Shown one piece after another: positions 24,108-33,330 of a stretch of DNA of 38,960 nt. The notes below the pieces were generated by a model, which did no database searches, was not told the origin of the DNA, and saw only the letters and a program-made list of their open reading frames with translations. Each line of letters starts with the position of its first letter. The first letter of the stretch is position 1. Both the position numbers and the translations under genes were made by a program. This DNA comes from an uncultured Caryophanales bacterium. GTDB lineage: Bacteria; Bacillota_I; Bacilli_A; RF39; UBA660. The stretch lies in contig CAMOVZ010000007.1 of assembly GCA_946628045.1 (NCBI GenBank), forward strand, positions 1 to 38,960. The letters are read 5' to 3'.

Positions 24108-24151
24108 AATATCACCTATATAAATTATAACATATATTTATATATTTTATT

Positions 24152-24470
24152 ATGGGGATGGAGTATATTACTTTAACTAAGTAATATAAATACTTTTTAT
24201 ATTTATGATGGAATAAGTTATTTTAAAGTATTTAGTTTTAAGAGTTTAATGGGGACTAAGTATACTCTTTTGATAAATATAATTATGACTGTTAATAATT
24301 ATAAAATATGTAGTTATTTGAAAGTATATAGTATTAAGAGTGTGATGGGTACTAATAATTTTTCTTTGAATTATAGGATAAGTAGTTTTAGTAGTTATAA
24401 GAGATTTAGTTGTTTTATTATACTTAGTTTTAAGATATGTATGGGAATGGAGTATATTCTTTTGATAAGT
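24152..24470. repeat. Degenerate 96-bp tandem repeat (about 3.3 copies)
   Basis: In a 514-bp gene-free stretch (24108-24621), ATGGGG, ATGGGGACT, ATGGGTACT and ATGGGAATGG start at 24152, 24249, 24345 and 24441, spacings 97, 96 and 96. A second anchor, TAGTTTTAAGAG or close variants, recurs at 24233, 24329 and 24425, exactly 96 apart. The plus strand is poor in C and rich in G/T. Units 2-4 are open in one frame (24249-24500, 32 codons per unit) but without a ribosome site, and unit 1 has stops. Units differ at many sites, so this is an old or decaying array. No known element recognised. Confidence 0.7.
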
Positions 24471-24564
24471 AATTGCATTAACTGGGGCTTATTGATTTAA
24501 CAAATTAAATAGTTAGTAAGCAATAAAAGCAAGTTTTATTGGTTAGAGAAGTGTAATGGAAAAG

Positions 24565-24612
24565 AAAAAATCAAGGGTCTAGATAAACAAACAAGTTTGC
24601 CCTTGATTTTTT
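24565..24612 (-). terminator. Terminator of the 24622 gene
   Basis: 13-bp stem AAAAAATCAAGGG/CCCTTGATTTTTT with a 22-nt loop, T run on the minus strand, just after the stop. Confidence 0.8.
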
Positions 24613-24621
24613 TAGATTTAG

Positions 24622-25236
24622 TTATAATTCTAATTTAAATGGTATTGATTCACCATTCACAACTGCTTTATTCCAATAATTCAGCAATTCTTGTTGATGT
24701 TCTGTTATAACTTCAAATACGACATCCATTTTAGTTTTTTTAAATGGGTTACCTGTTACTTTTAATGTCTCAATTTCCACACTTATTTCTTCACCAGAAT
24801 ATGAGCAATGGATATGTGACACATGGTGTATATCACTCTCATTATGGTGAAAATAAAATTTAACACCATCTACAATACCTCCTGTCTTCCCCATACCTTC
24901 CATATTTATCCCTATCGGAAGCGTTATGGTTGATATTTCAAATTGTTTTTCTAAATCACCGATACTAGTTTCTAAATATATATTATAGGGTTGATCAATT
25001 CTATTGCATATGCCTATCGGAAAGTATTTTTTCCATAATATTTCATCTATATTTGGAACACCTACATTTTCAAATTCTCTACTACCAATTTTGTATTCTT
25101 CAAGTAATCTTTGTGCAACATCGTTCAATGTTAATTTTTCATCTACATTTTTTGAAAGTTTATACTCCTTATATTTAAGATTTGGATCACCTTTATCATA
25201 ATAAAATGATTTTATATCAAAATTTAATTTAATCAT
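24622..25236 (-). CDS. Protein with DUF4160-like C-terminal domain
   Basis: 204 residues, soluble. The first 120 are unassigned. From about 122 the sequence follows the DUF4160 pattern: VKFYFHHNESDIHHVSHIHCSYSG (here given in two parts: a strand, then HxHCxYSG), EEISVEIE, and a final helix VITEHQQELLNYWNKA, where DUF4160 has a WxxxHxEELLxNW-like ending. DUF4160 proteins are often near toxin-antitoxin or mobile genes. GAAGGAG upstream of the ATG. It is the last of three co-oriented genes after hsdR and ends in a strong terminator. Confidence 0.55.
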   Translation of the reverse strand: MIKLNFDIKSFYYDKGDPNLKYKEYKLSKNVDEKLTLNDVAQRLLEEYKIGSREFENVGVPNIDEILWKKYFPIGICNRIDQPYNIYLETSIGDLEKQFEISTITLPIGINMEGMGKTGGIVDGVKFYFHHNESDIHHVSHIHCSYSGEEISVEIETLKVTGNPFKKTKMDVVFEVITEHQQELLNYWNKAVVNGESIPFKLEL

Positions 25237-25265
25237 TGTATATCTCCTTCAATATTTTTTACTCA

Positions 25266-25907
25266 TTAATTAAACTGATCAAAATATTTTTTAAATTCAG
25301 CTATCTCTTTTGGTAGATTTTTAATAATAATTGGATTACCATCTTTTCCTGAAGCAAAGTAATCCAATATCCATATCTTATACTTACAGTCTTTAATATC
25401 ACATTCATCCAAATATTTTATAAGCCAATTACCAGTTGCTGAACAGCCTGTGTACTCTCCTGTAACAATCAACAAAATCACTTCATCAATTGTGTTATTA
25501 AGATTGTAGTTTTTTTCATTTTTATCGTCTTTTATTTTGTTTAATTTTCTCTTGACTTCTTCGATACTAAAACGATAATCTAATTTATTTTTAGTTTTTC
25601 TTTTAAATAGGCTATTAATTCTATTTTTCATTGCTGCATATGAATCATCATTTCCAAAACATTCTGACACCTCAACAATTATTGTTTTGTTATCATCAGT
25701 AATAAAGAAATCCCCTGGTTCATTAGGAATAATACTATTATATAAATATAGTTTACCATCCAAACTTAAAAAGCACAGTAGATGAAATAACTCGTTTTGC
25801 TTTTGAATTAATTGTTTATTTGAATTTCCATAGCCATTGAGTTTTTTCTCAACCATGTTAACAATATTTCTTTCATCACTATATAGCAAAAATTCATCAC
25901 CTGTCAT
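25266..25907 (-). CDS. Unrecognised protein with possible endonuclease-like core
   Basis: 213 residues, soluble, no signal. Around 66-80, PGDFFITDDNKTIIVEVSE has the beta-hairpin spacing of a PD-(D/E)XK active site (D, then E-x-S where E-x-K is usual), but the lysine is missing and a distant Lys-rich region follows. The rest (YTGCSATGNWLIKYL and WILDYFASGKDGNP) is not recognised. AAAGGAG before the ATG. It is in a three-gene row after hsdR. The function should be called unknown. Confidence 0.5.
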   Translation of the reverse strand: MTGDEFLLYSDERNIVNMVEKKLNGYGNSNKQLIQKQNELFHLLCFLSLDGKLYLYNSIIPNEPGDFFITDDNKTIIVEVSECFGNDDSYAAMKNRINSLFKRKTKNKLDYRFSIEEVKRKLNKIKDDKNEKNYNLNNTIDEVILLIVTGEYTGCSATGNWLIKYLDECDIKDCKYKIWILDYFASGKDGNPIIIKNLPKEIAEFKKYFDQFN

Positions 25908-25998
25908 ACTTAACTCCTTTCCTACCGACTTATTGAATTCATTATAAACAATAACATCCCTTTTTAATAAAACTTATTAGTTTCCATATACCAAAATG

Positions 25999-26784
25999 TT
26001 AGATTTCTAGGCTTTGCATATCAGATGGTATATATTCTATTAATTTTTTATATTTTATCTTTTTAACATCAATGATTGTTATTTTTGGAAGTTCTACTTT
26101 TCCTACAGAATCAAAATGCTTATATGGGGTTACCCATACTAAATATTCTATTTTTGAATTTTTTAAACAATTTATCATATTTTTATCACACCACCATAAA
26201 TGTGGATAAGCATAAAACGCCTCACCTACTTTTGTTGGTCGTTTTTCATCTGGGCATTTTGCATATGGTGATGATTCATCAAAAACTAGAAATATTGTTT
26301 TATAACCAGGATGATTTTTTCTATAATTATCTATCTTCTTTATGTGATTGTTCACAACTCTGTTAAAATTATCAACATAATAATTATAATTATGATCTTG
26401 TTCGCCACTTAACCCCGTGTATGGTATAACGATGAGATGTCCTACCTCTGCTGCTTTTCTCATTGCCTCATTATTGCGGGTAAGTTCGTCTATCAACTCA
26501 CTTTCCCTTCTATTGTGAGGGTTTACAATTTTTCCGTTTTCATCCATATATGCATGATCATCGATTCTCATAACATCCATCATTAATTTCTTTTTTGGAT
26601 TAAAAAAATCTGGTGGCAGTTCATTTTTAGCTGAAGAATCTATCCAATTTTTCCAATTGCTTTCATTGTGAATTTCATTTAGAATTAAAAATGTTTTATA
26701 CTTCATAGGAATCATCAAAGCTTCATTTATATCAAACATTTGAAGTTGTTCAATAATTCTATCCTCTTTATCTAATCTATTCAT
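25999..26784 (-). CDS. Unrecognised protein downstream of hsdR
   Basis: 261 residues, soluble. Notable stretches are MKYKTFLILNEIHNESNWKNW, GHLIVIPYTGLSG, KTIFLVFDESSPYAKCP and AYPHLWWCDKNMI. The alternating hydrophobic strands and the D/E at strand ends give an alpha/beta fold, but I cannot name a family. GAAGGAG sits upstream of the ATG. It lies 77 nt after the hsdR terminator, so it probably has its own promoter, and it heads the row with the 25266 and 24622 genes. Confidence 0.5.
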   Translation of the reverse strand: MNRLDKEDRIIEQLQMFDINEALMIPMKYKTFLILNEIHNESNWKNWIDSSAKNELPPDFFNPKKKLMMDVMRIDDHAYMDENGKIVNPHNRRESELIDELTRNNEAMRKAAEVGHLIVIPYTGLSGEQDHNYNYYVDNFNRVVNNHIKKIDNYRKNHPGYKTIFLVFDESSPYAKCPDEKRPTKVGEAFYAYPHLWWCDKNMINCLKNSKIEYLVWVTPYKHFDSVGKVELPKITIIDVKKIKYKKLIEYIPSDMQSLEI

Positions 26785-26835
26785 ATGTCTCCTTCTTTAG
26801 TTATTTAGTATACTATATATTTCATGTCACACAAA

Positions 26836-26863
26836 ATAAAAATTGAGATTAACTCTCAATTTT
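26836..26863 (-). terminator. Terminator of the hsd operon
   Basis: AAAATTGAGA-TTAAC-TCTCAATTTT with T run on the minus strand, overlapping the hsdR stop. Confidence 0.85.
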
Positions 26864-29800
26864 ATTGATTTGAATATTTTAATTCAGCTTGTTTAATTAC
26901 TTGTTCAACAGCACCTTCTCGTTTAATTGGTGGATAATTATATTTAATTAATAATCTCCTAATGTTAACTCTTATTCTAGCTCTTGCATCTTCTCTCTTA
27001 AATGCGTCTAAAGTAAGATTTTCATTAATAATATCTACCAACTCTTTAGCGATTTGAACTAGTGTTTCATCCTGCATTAATTCTTTTATTTCAGGATCAG
27101 CTCCTAGGGCATCAAAGAATGCCTTTTCTTCTGAAGATAAATCATACTCATTACCTTTTTCAAGTTCTTCTTCTATTTCTTTCTTTAATCCAATCATTTC
27201 TTCAATGATCTTTTCAATATCAGCAATATCAGTTCTTTCATTATAGGCATCAACTAATTTGTTAAACTTAGTTGAGAACTTTTCTTGTAGTGTTAAGTTT
27301 ATTTTACCAATATCATTTATTGTAGTTTTGATTGCTCTAGAAAGTACTTCTGCTACTACGTTCTTATCTTTTAAACTTCTTAATTTAGTAAGCATTGCAT
27401 CACTTAGCAATTCAAGACTATTTCCTCTAGTTAATTCTCCTAAATTAATTAGTTCATCATCCTTAATTGATTCTTCAAGCATTTTACTAACTGTCTTATT
27501 GATTTCTGATACATCTAATTTATTGTCATTAGTTATTTTTGAAATAAATGATCTAACAGAAATAATAAATAGCACTTTATCTTTATATTGTTTTTCTAAT
27601 ATACCATTACATAATGTATATAGATTCTTTACAGATAAACTTTGTTTCATAAATCTGTTTTTCTTTTCTTCAGAACCTAATACTAAGTTAGCTCCGTCTT
27701 TAATAAGATTATATTTACCAACATTATCTAAATTATTAAAGTCGGAATAATCAAATCTATTTAATATATTATCAACTATTTCAATTTTATCTTTAATAGC
27801 AGTTACTAATTCTTCATTATCTACTACTTGCTTTTGGTCACGTGTTGTATATGTTTTTAATGCATCTAATAACCATGCTTTTAACCCTATATAATCTACA
27901 ATTAAACCTGCTGGTTTAGATTTATATACACGATTAACTCTAGCAATTGCTTGCATTAAGTTATGTGCTTTCATTGGTTTATCTATGTACATAACTCCAA
28001 GTCTAGGTACATCAAAACCTGTTAACCACATATCTACAACAATAGCAATTTTGAACTTCTCGTTAGGATCATCTGCTTCATTCTTGAATCTTCTTTCTAA
28101 TTCCTTTTTATCATGTTTAGTTCCTATTGCTTTTTGCATTTCTTCATCATCTTTATTAGATGGTGTAATAATCATATTAACTACATCTGCATAATCCGGT
28201 CTTAATTCTAAGAATTTCTTATACATTGTGAATGCTGCTTTTCTAGAATATGCTACAACCATTGCATGATCTGCTTCCATATCTTTTCTTTCTTCAAAAT
28301 GATTAATTATATCTTTTACAATTAATTCCAATCTATCTGGATCTTCAATAACTTGAGATATTGTAGCCATCATTTGTTTTGATTTACTTATTGCATATTC
28401 ATCTGCAGCCCCAGTTTCTTCTACAAACTTATAATAATTATCTATCGCGTCTAAGATTTTTTGATTTAAACCAACTCTAGCCATTCTTGATTCATATCTA
28501 ATTGGTACAGTAGAACCATCCATAATTGCTTGTGTCATATCATAGGTATCAATAACATCACCAAATATAGATGAAGTGGACTTATCTTTAGTTTCTACTG
28601 GTGTACCTGTGAATCCAATATAAACTGCATTAGGTAATGCATTATGTAGATATTTAGCAGTACCAAATGTTTCTTCTGCTTCATTAGTTTCATAATTAAT
28701 TTTCATAGTTGCCTCTAGTCCATAGTGACTTCTATGAGCTTCATCTACTAAAACTAAGATGTCATTTCTATCACTAAATAGTCCTGTTTCTTCTTCAAAC
28801 TTTTGAAGTGTTGTGAAGAATATACCTCCAGCAACTCTATCTTTTAACATTTCATCAAGAGCAACTCTTGAATCTGCTTGTCTTGGTTTTTGTTTTAAAT
28901 AATAGTCACATTTAGCAAATGTTTCATATAACTGATTATCTAAATCATTTCTATCTGTAACTACTACAATAGTAGGATTATTCAATAGTTTAATCATATT
29001 ACCAGAATAGAATACCATGCTAAATGATTTACCAGAACCTTGTGTATGCCATAGAATTCCTGCTTTACCTGTTTTAACACCTTTAGTAACTGTAGAAGTA
29101 ATAGCTTTCTTAACTCCAAAGTATTGGTGGTATTGTGCTAGTATCTTTCTATCATCACTAAATAAAATAAAGTTTTGAATAATATCTAGAAGTCTATCTT
29201 TTCTAAACATACCTCTAAATAAAGTTTCATGTGTTGGCATATTTTCATATACTTCATCAGTATCTTCTATTTTCTTCCAATCACTAAATCTAGAATATGG
29301 ACTAGTAATAGTACCTGACTTAGCAGTGACACCATCACTAATAACTAAGAACTGATTATATTTAAATAAAGAAGGTATATATACATTTCTATAACCAGTT
29401 AATTGTGTATATGCATCTTCTAATTTTACATCTTCATTAGTAGCTGTTTTAAGTTCAACTACAACTAATGGAATACCATTGATAAATATAATAATATCTG
29501 GTCTTTTAGTATCAAATTCTACAATAGTAAATTGTTGAATTGCTTGGAAGTGATTATTGTTTATATTTTCAAAATCAACTAATTTAACATTCTTATATTG
29601 ATAACCTGTGTTAGTTTTAACTTGAACAGGTACACCCTCTAATAAGTATCTAGTAAATGTTTTATTGTCTTCAATGGGATTACCATGAGACAATGACTTT
29701 ATAGTTTTAATTGCTTCTTGAATTTGTGAATCATTGAAATCTCTATTAATATTAGACAAATCATCAAATAAATTATTGTCCATAAAGACACTATGATAAT

Positions 29801-29897
29801 CTCTATCAATATCATAGCCATTTAATCTCTCATATCCTAATTCTTCAAATATGCTTAATGTAGCATCCTCTAATTGTTCTTCATTAAACATCTTCAT
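26862..29897 (-). CDS. hsdR: Type I restriction enzyme R subunit
   Basis: About 1010 residues: the motor and nuclease chain of a type I restriction-modification complex. The N-terminal PD-(D/E)XK nuclease has RPDIIIF...VVVELK (Asp135, Glu149, Lys151 in the longest frame). The SF2 translocase follows: WHTQGSGKS (Walker A, near 285), VLVDEAHRSHYG (motif II), IGFTGTP (III), VAYSRKAA, TGFDVP and MQAIARVNRV (VI). A C-terminal helical domain binds the methylase. AAGGA precedes a cluster of GTG, ATG and ATG codons (29900, 29897, 29891), so the exact start is uncertain by three residues. Full length, no breaks. Confidence 0.96.
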   Translation of the reverse strand: MKMFNEEQLEDATLSIFEELGYERLNGYDIDRDYHSVFMDNNLFDDLSNINRDFNDSQIQEAIKTIKSLSHGNPIEDNKTFTRYLLEGVPVQVKTNTGYQYKNVKLVDFENINNNHFQAIQQFTIVEFDTKRPDIIIFINGIPLVVVELKTATNEDVKLEDAYTQLTGYRNVYIPSLFKYNQFLVISDGVTAKSGTITSPYSRFSDWKKIEDTDEVYENMPTHETLFRGMFRKDRLLDIIQNFILFSDDRKILAQYHQYFGVKKAITSTVTKGVKTGKAGILWHTQGSGKSFSMVFYSGNMIKLLNNPTIVVVTDRNDLDNQLYETFAKCDYYLKQKPRQADSRVALDEMLKDRVAGGIFFTTLQKFEEETGLFSDRNDILVLVDEAHRSHYGLEATMKINYETNEAEETFGTAKYLHNALPNAVYIGFTGTPVETKDKSTSSIFGDVIDTYDMTQAIMDGSTVPIRYESRMARVGLNQKILDAIDNYYKFVEETGAADEYAISKSKQMMATISQVIEDPDRLELIVKDIINHFEERKDMEADHAMVVAYSRKAAFTMYKKFLELRPDYADVVNMIITPSNKDDEEMQKAIGTKHDKKELERRFKNEADDPNEKFKIAIVVDMWLTGFDVPRLGVMYIDKPMKAHNLMQAIARVNRVYKSKPAGLIVDYIGLKAWLLDALKTYTTRDQKQVVDNEELVTAIKDKIEIVDNILNRFDYSDFNNLDNVGKYNLIKDGANLVLGSEEKKNRFMKQSLSVKNLYTLCNGILEKQYKDKVLFIISVRSFISKITNDNKLDVSEINKTVSKMLEESIKDDELINLGELTRGNSLELLSDAMLTKLRSLKDKNVVAEVLSRAIKTTINDIGKINLTLQEKFSTKFNKLVDAYNERTDIADIEKIIEEMIGLKKEIEEELEKGNEYDLSSEEKAFFDALGADPEIKELMQDETLVQIAKELVDIINENLTLDAFKREDARARIRVNIRRLLIKYNYPPIKREGAVEQVIKQAELKYSNQ

Positions 29898-29910
29898 CAC
29901 TTCCTTATAT

Positions 29911-29934
29911 TACAAATCACAATTTGTTTGATTA
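29911..29934 (-). repeat. 24-bp direct repeat, hsdS-hsdR copy
   Basis: Identical over 24 bp to 31217-31240. It starts with the TAA stop of hsdS and contains the hairpin ACAAAT-CACA-ATTTGT. It sits between the hsdS stop and the hsdR ribosome site. Confidence 0.9.
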
Positions 29935-31194
29935 TATTTCAATATTATCTAAATCTATTTCACCATTCATTAATTTTGGTAATAATGTATCTCTTAGTTT
30001 TTCTAAAGATTCAACTTCATTACTTAAAATAAACATCTTTTCATACATCGGAGTTACACTTTGATAAAATTCGTTTAATACATCTTTATCAGGAATTAAT
30101 ACTTTAGTATCGCATATACCCGAAGTAGTTAAATTTACTTGAACACCACTGTGAGATTTACTTCTAATATCACTTATAAAGAATGGTAGATTAGTCATTG
30201 TATAAATATATGGCCACTTAATTTCTTTATCACACCTTATAATTCCAACTCGTTGATTAATTACGAATTCATCATCACGATCAATCAAAGCAGTATGTCC
30301 TAATAAAGGATTTTCATTACTTTTCATATCGGTCATACACATGAGAACATCACCTTTTTTGGATAGATATTGTTCTAATCCTGAACATTTTTCTTTAAGA
30401 ATCCAACTTTTTGTTTTCTCTTTATTGATTCCTCCACCAATCTTAATGTTACCCATTTTAAATACCTTATATGTATCTGGCATACTATTTTCTAACATGT
30501 CTTTTGAATCCCAACCATACCCATTTGAGAATGAGATTACATTACCAAAACTATCGATATCCCAATCAATTGGAATATCACCGATTTCTGTAGTTTTATA
30601 CTCTCCATTATAACCATCATAATTAATAAACCTACTTGTAAATATATTATTAATTAACTCTTGCAAATTATTATTTATCTCATTATTTATTTTAATTTTG
30701 TCTTCAATATCTTTTAATATCTTAACAATCTTTTTTTGAATTATTAAATCAGGTAAGTCAAATTCGACATTCATTAATTCTTTTCCACTAACAAATGGCA
30801 TTGTTGATGAAGTATTTAAAGCTTTTATATATGACTTATTTGAATTTAATAAATAACATAAATAGTAATTATCTATAATCTCTTTATTTGGAATTAATTT
30901 CATAACATTCCAGGTAATTATAGCTTCTTCATCAGATTCATATATAGCACTATTTCCTAATTGGGAACCTATATTTGTATATAAAACCTCTTCTTTATGT
31001 AATTTATGATTATCTTTGATTCTATTAAAAGTTTCTTCATCAATATAATTACTATCATCAAATGTAATATTATATGGAGCAATATTTTTAGCTTGAACAA
31101 TTTTATATCCTTTATCAACATAAGATATATTATCTGTTGTAGTGTTTACACCTTGAGTTTTAAAATCTAGTAAATCTATTAATTTATATTTCAT
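29932..31194 (-). CDS. hsdS: Type I restriction specificity subunit
   Basis: 420 residues, usual length. It reads two half-sites through two target-recognition domains. TRD1 covers about 1-150. The central conserved helix (LPDLIIQKKIVKILKDIEDK and the helix after it, about 150-195) is followed by TRD2 (about 200-390, starting GDIPIDWDIDSFGNVISF) and a C-terminal helix (EVESLEKLRDTLLPKLMNGEI). AGGAGG before the ATG. It is flanked by the exact 24-bp repeat, one copy at each end. Intact reading frame. Confidence 0.95.
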   Translation of the reverse strand: MKYKLIDLLDFKTQGVNTTTDNISYVDKGYKIVQAKNIAPYNITFDDSNYIDEETFNRIKDNHKLHKEEVLYTNIGSQLGNSAIYESDEEAIITWNVMKLIPNKEIIDNYYLCYLLNSNKSYIKALNTSSTMPFVSGKELMNVEFDLPDLIIQKKIVKILKDIEDKIKINNEINNNLQELINNIFTSRFINYDGYNGEYKTTEIGDIPIDWDIDSFGNVISFSNGYGWDSKDMLENSMPDTYKVFKMGNIKIGGGINKEKTKSWILKEKCSGLEQYLSKKGDVLMCMTDMKSNENPLLGHTALIDRDDEFVINQRVGIIRCDKEIKWPYIYTMTNLPFFISDIRSKSHSGVQVNLTTSGICDTKVLIPDKDVLNEFYQSVTPMYEKMFILSNEVESLEKLRDTLLPKLMNGEIDLDNIEI

Positions 31195-31216
31195 AAAATA
31201 TTCCTCCTTTTACACA

Positions 31217-31240
31217 TACAAATCACAATTTGTTTGATTA
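31217..31240 (-). repeat. 24-bp direct repeat, hsdM-hsdS copy
   Basis: Exact match to 29911-29934. It starts with the TAA stop of hsdM and holds the same 6-bp hairpin; the hsdS ribosome site follows it. Confidence 0.9.
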
Positions 31241-32734
31241 AATCTCATATCCAATTGCTTTTAAGTTTTTCTTTATTTCTTCTTCTAGTCTATGAGATTC
31301 TTCAAACTGTGTAGATAATTCTGATGTAATATTACTCATTCTTTCTTCAAACGGTATTTCATCTTCATCAGTTTCTTCAACACCTACATATCTACCTGGG
31401 GTTAATACATAGTCATTAGTTTTAATTTCATCTAATGTTGCTGAATAACAGAAACCTTTAACATCTTCATAACTTTCATTATTTTGATATGCATGATATG
31501 TTTCTGCGATTTTCTTTATATCCTTTTCATCTAATTCTCTTAATCTTCTAGTAACCATGGTACCTAGATTACTTGCATTGATAAATAGTGTTTTACCTTT
31601 TTGTTTCTTGTTTCTATTTATAATCCATATAGAACATGGAACTGTTACTGTATAGAATAAATTACTTGGCATTGCTAAAATACAATCTACTAAATCATTT
31701 TTTATTAATTTCTTTCTTATTTCTCCTTCTTGTCCACCTGCAGATAATGAACCATTAGCAAGTATACAAGCCATTTTTCCATTTTGAGATAACTTTGAAA
31801 TCATATGTTGTAACCAAGCATAGTTTGCATTTGTCTTTGGAGCTAAACCATATTTCCATCTTGGATCATTTTCAACTTTATCTCTATCCCATTCTAAATT
31901 AAACGGTGGATTTGCTAGTATAAAATCTGCTTTTAAATTCTTGTGTAAGTCTTCAGTAAATGTATCAGCTGCATACTTTCCTAGATCACCATACATAGAT
32001 CTAATTGCTAAATTCATTTTTGCTAATCTCCAGGTAGTAGGATTCTTCTCTTGACCAAATATACCTACATCATACATACTACCTTGATTTTCTTCTACAA
32101 ACTTCATTGATTGAACGAACATACCACCAGAACCACAAGCAGGGTCATATACTTTTCCTTTAAATGGTTCAATACATTCAACCATAGTTCTAACTAAACA
32201 GGCTGGAGTATAGAATTCTCCACCTTTTTGTAATTCATTCTTAGCAAATTGTCCTAAGAAGTATTCATAGATTCTTCCTAATAAATCTTTCTCTTTTGCT
32301 TCTTTAGTACCAACTTTGATATTGGTAAATAAGTCTAGTAATTCTCCAAGATTAACATTTCTCATAGTAGGAGAATTATAATTCTTAGGTAATACATTTT
32401 TCAATGAAGCATTTTCTTTTTCAATTAGTGTTAGTGCATCATCAATTATTTCTCCAATATTTGTGTCTTTTGAATGTTCAACTAGGTATTCCCATCTAGC
32501 ATTTTTAGGTACATAGAATATATTCTCAGCTGTATAGCAGTCTCTTTCTTCTTCTAATCCAGCACCTTCTTCAACTAATTCTTTATACTTTTCTTCAAAT
32601 GAATCTGAAATATACTTTAAGAATATTAATCCTAATACTATAAATTTATAATCTGAAACGGAAACAGCACCTCTCATTTTATCTGCTGCTGCCCATAATT
32701 TATCTTCTAATTTTTTTAATTCTTGTTCAGTCAT
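31238..32734 (-). CDS. hsdM: Type I restriction-modification methylase subunit
   Basis: 498 residues, N6-adenine methyltransferase. The N-terminal helical domain (AADKMRGAVSVSDYKFIVLG) is followed by motif I VYDPACGSGGMFVQS, FGQEKNPTTWRLAKMNL, and catalytic motif IV ADFILANPPFNLEW. C-terminal SxxxxGRYVGVEE is typical of HsdM. GAGGTG upstream of the ATG. It is the first gene of hsdM-hsdS-hsdR. Promoter: extended -10 TGATATACT 30-40 nt upstream, and a tandem 0A-like box upstream of that. Confidence 0.96.
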   Translation of the reverse strand: MTEQELKKLEDKLWAAADKMRGAVSVSDYKFIVLGLIFLKYISDSFEEKYKELVEEGAGLEEERDCYTAENIFYVPKNARWEYLVEHSKDTNIGEIIDDALTLIEKENASLKNVLPKNYNSPTMRNVNLGELLDLFTNIKVGTKEAKEKDLLGRIYEYFLGQFAKNELQKGGEFYTPACLVRTMVECIEPFKGKVYDPACGSGGMFVQSMKFVEENQGSMYDVGIFGQEKNPTTWRLAKMNLAIRSMYGDLGKYAADTFTEDLHKNLKADFILANPPFNLEWDRDKVENDPRWKYGLAPKTNANYAWLQHMISKLSQNGKMACILANGSLSAGGQEGEIRKKLIKNDLVDCILAMPSNLFYTVTVPCSIWIINRNKKQKGKTLFINASNLGTMVTRRLRELDEKDIKKIAETYHAYQNNESYEDVKGFCYSATLDEIKTNDYVLTPGRYVGVEETDEDEIPFEERMSNITSELSTQFEESHRLEEEIKKNLKAIGYEI

Positions 32735-32765
32735 AATTACACCTCAATTTTGTTTTTCTATAAAA

Positions 32766-32816
32766 AGTATATCATGATTTAACATTTTTACCTATATTAT
32801 TCGACAAAATTCGACA
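32766..32816 (-). promoter_or_regulatory. hsd operon promoter with tandem TGTCGAA (0A-like) boxes
   Basis: Minus strand: TGTCGAA (32816-32810), TTT, TGTCGAA (32806-32800), then about 28 nt to TATACT (32771-32766), which has TGA in front. The boxes lie just upstream of where the -35 would be (32789-32794, poor match), the usual position for an activator. The heptamer equals the B. subtilis Spo0A box consensus. An identical arrangement is seen at 36821-36837. Confidence 0.75.
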
Positions 32817-32842
32817 CAAAAAAAGAATCTATTTGATTCTTT
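32817..32842 (-). terminator. Terminator of the PNPOx-fold gene
   Basis: AAAGAATC-TATTT-GATTCTTT with T run on the minus strand, between the PNPOx stop and the hsd promoter boxes. Confidence 0.8.
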
Positions 32843-33260
32843 ATTTTATTTCAAAACTCTCTGTTTTTAGATCACAGTAATATCTACCTGATGTTGCTGT
32901 AAATTTTAATACACAATAATCTGGATCTGTTACTCCTTGTTTATAGAATATTGTATCTCCTTTTTTCCAAATCATGTTTTTAGTTTCTTGGTCTGTTAAA
33001 ACTTCCATTTTACCTTTTAACATAACTCCTATATATTTAATTAATCCTTTATGATAAAAGTATATACTTGCATTTTGATTATCTTTATATTGTTTTACTC
33101 TCATAGATGATGTATTTGTTGAAAAGTAAAATTCTTTTAGTCCTATTCTTTTTCTAGGTTTTAACATTGCTTTTACATTTGGATAGTTTTCTTTATCTAT
33201 AGAACATATAAAACTTACTTTTTGTTTATCTATAAATTTTTCTATTTTATTTAAATCCAT
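32841..33260 (-). CDS. Pyridoxamine-5'-phosphate-oxidase-fold flavoprotein
   Basis: 139 residues. Matches small split-barrel FMN-binding proteins (general stress protein 26 type): ICSIDKENYPNVKAM, FYFSTNTSSMRVKQY, ASIYFYHKGL and GRYYCDL. It probably binds FMN or F420-like cofactor; reaction unknown. ACAGGTG upstream of the ATG and minus strand TGCTATAAT (33286-33279) give it a separate promoter. It stands between the RelA/SpoT-domain gene and the hsd operon and looks like an ordinary stress gene rather than part of the defence module. Confidence 0.82.
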   Translation of the reverse strand: MDLNKIEKFIDKQKVSFICSIDKENYPNVKAMLKPRKRIGLKEFYFSTNTSSMRVKQYKDNQNASIYFYHKGLIKYIGVMLKGKMEVLTDQETKNMIWKKGDTIFYKQGVTDPDYCVLKFTATSGRYYCDLKTESFEIK

Positions 33261-33330
33261 ATTGTTTCACCTGTTTTTATTATAGCATATATAATGCAGC
33301 TATTTAAATATGAAGGCAAATGATAAAGCT

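Noticed and set aside
24249..24500. Plus-strand 83-codon open frame inside the 96-bp repeat
   Set aside because: No ribosome site, no start context, and it is open only because the repeat period is a multiple of three. I report the repeat rather than a gene.
24108..24621. CRISPR array
   Set aside because: The repeat unit is about 96 bp, degenerate and lacks short identical repeats with unique spacers; no cas genes are present in the window.
30764..30770. A further TTCGACA heptamer inside hsdS
   Set aside because: It is single, not tandem, and lies in coding sequence, so it is probably chance and not an 0A-like site.
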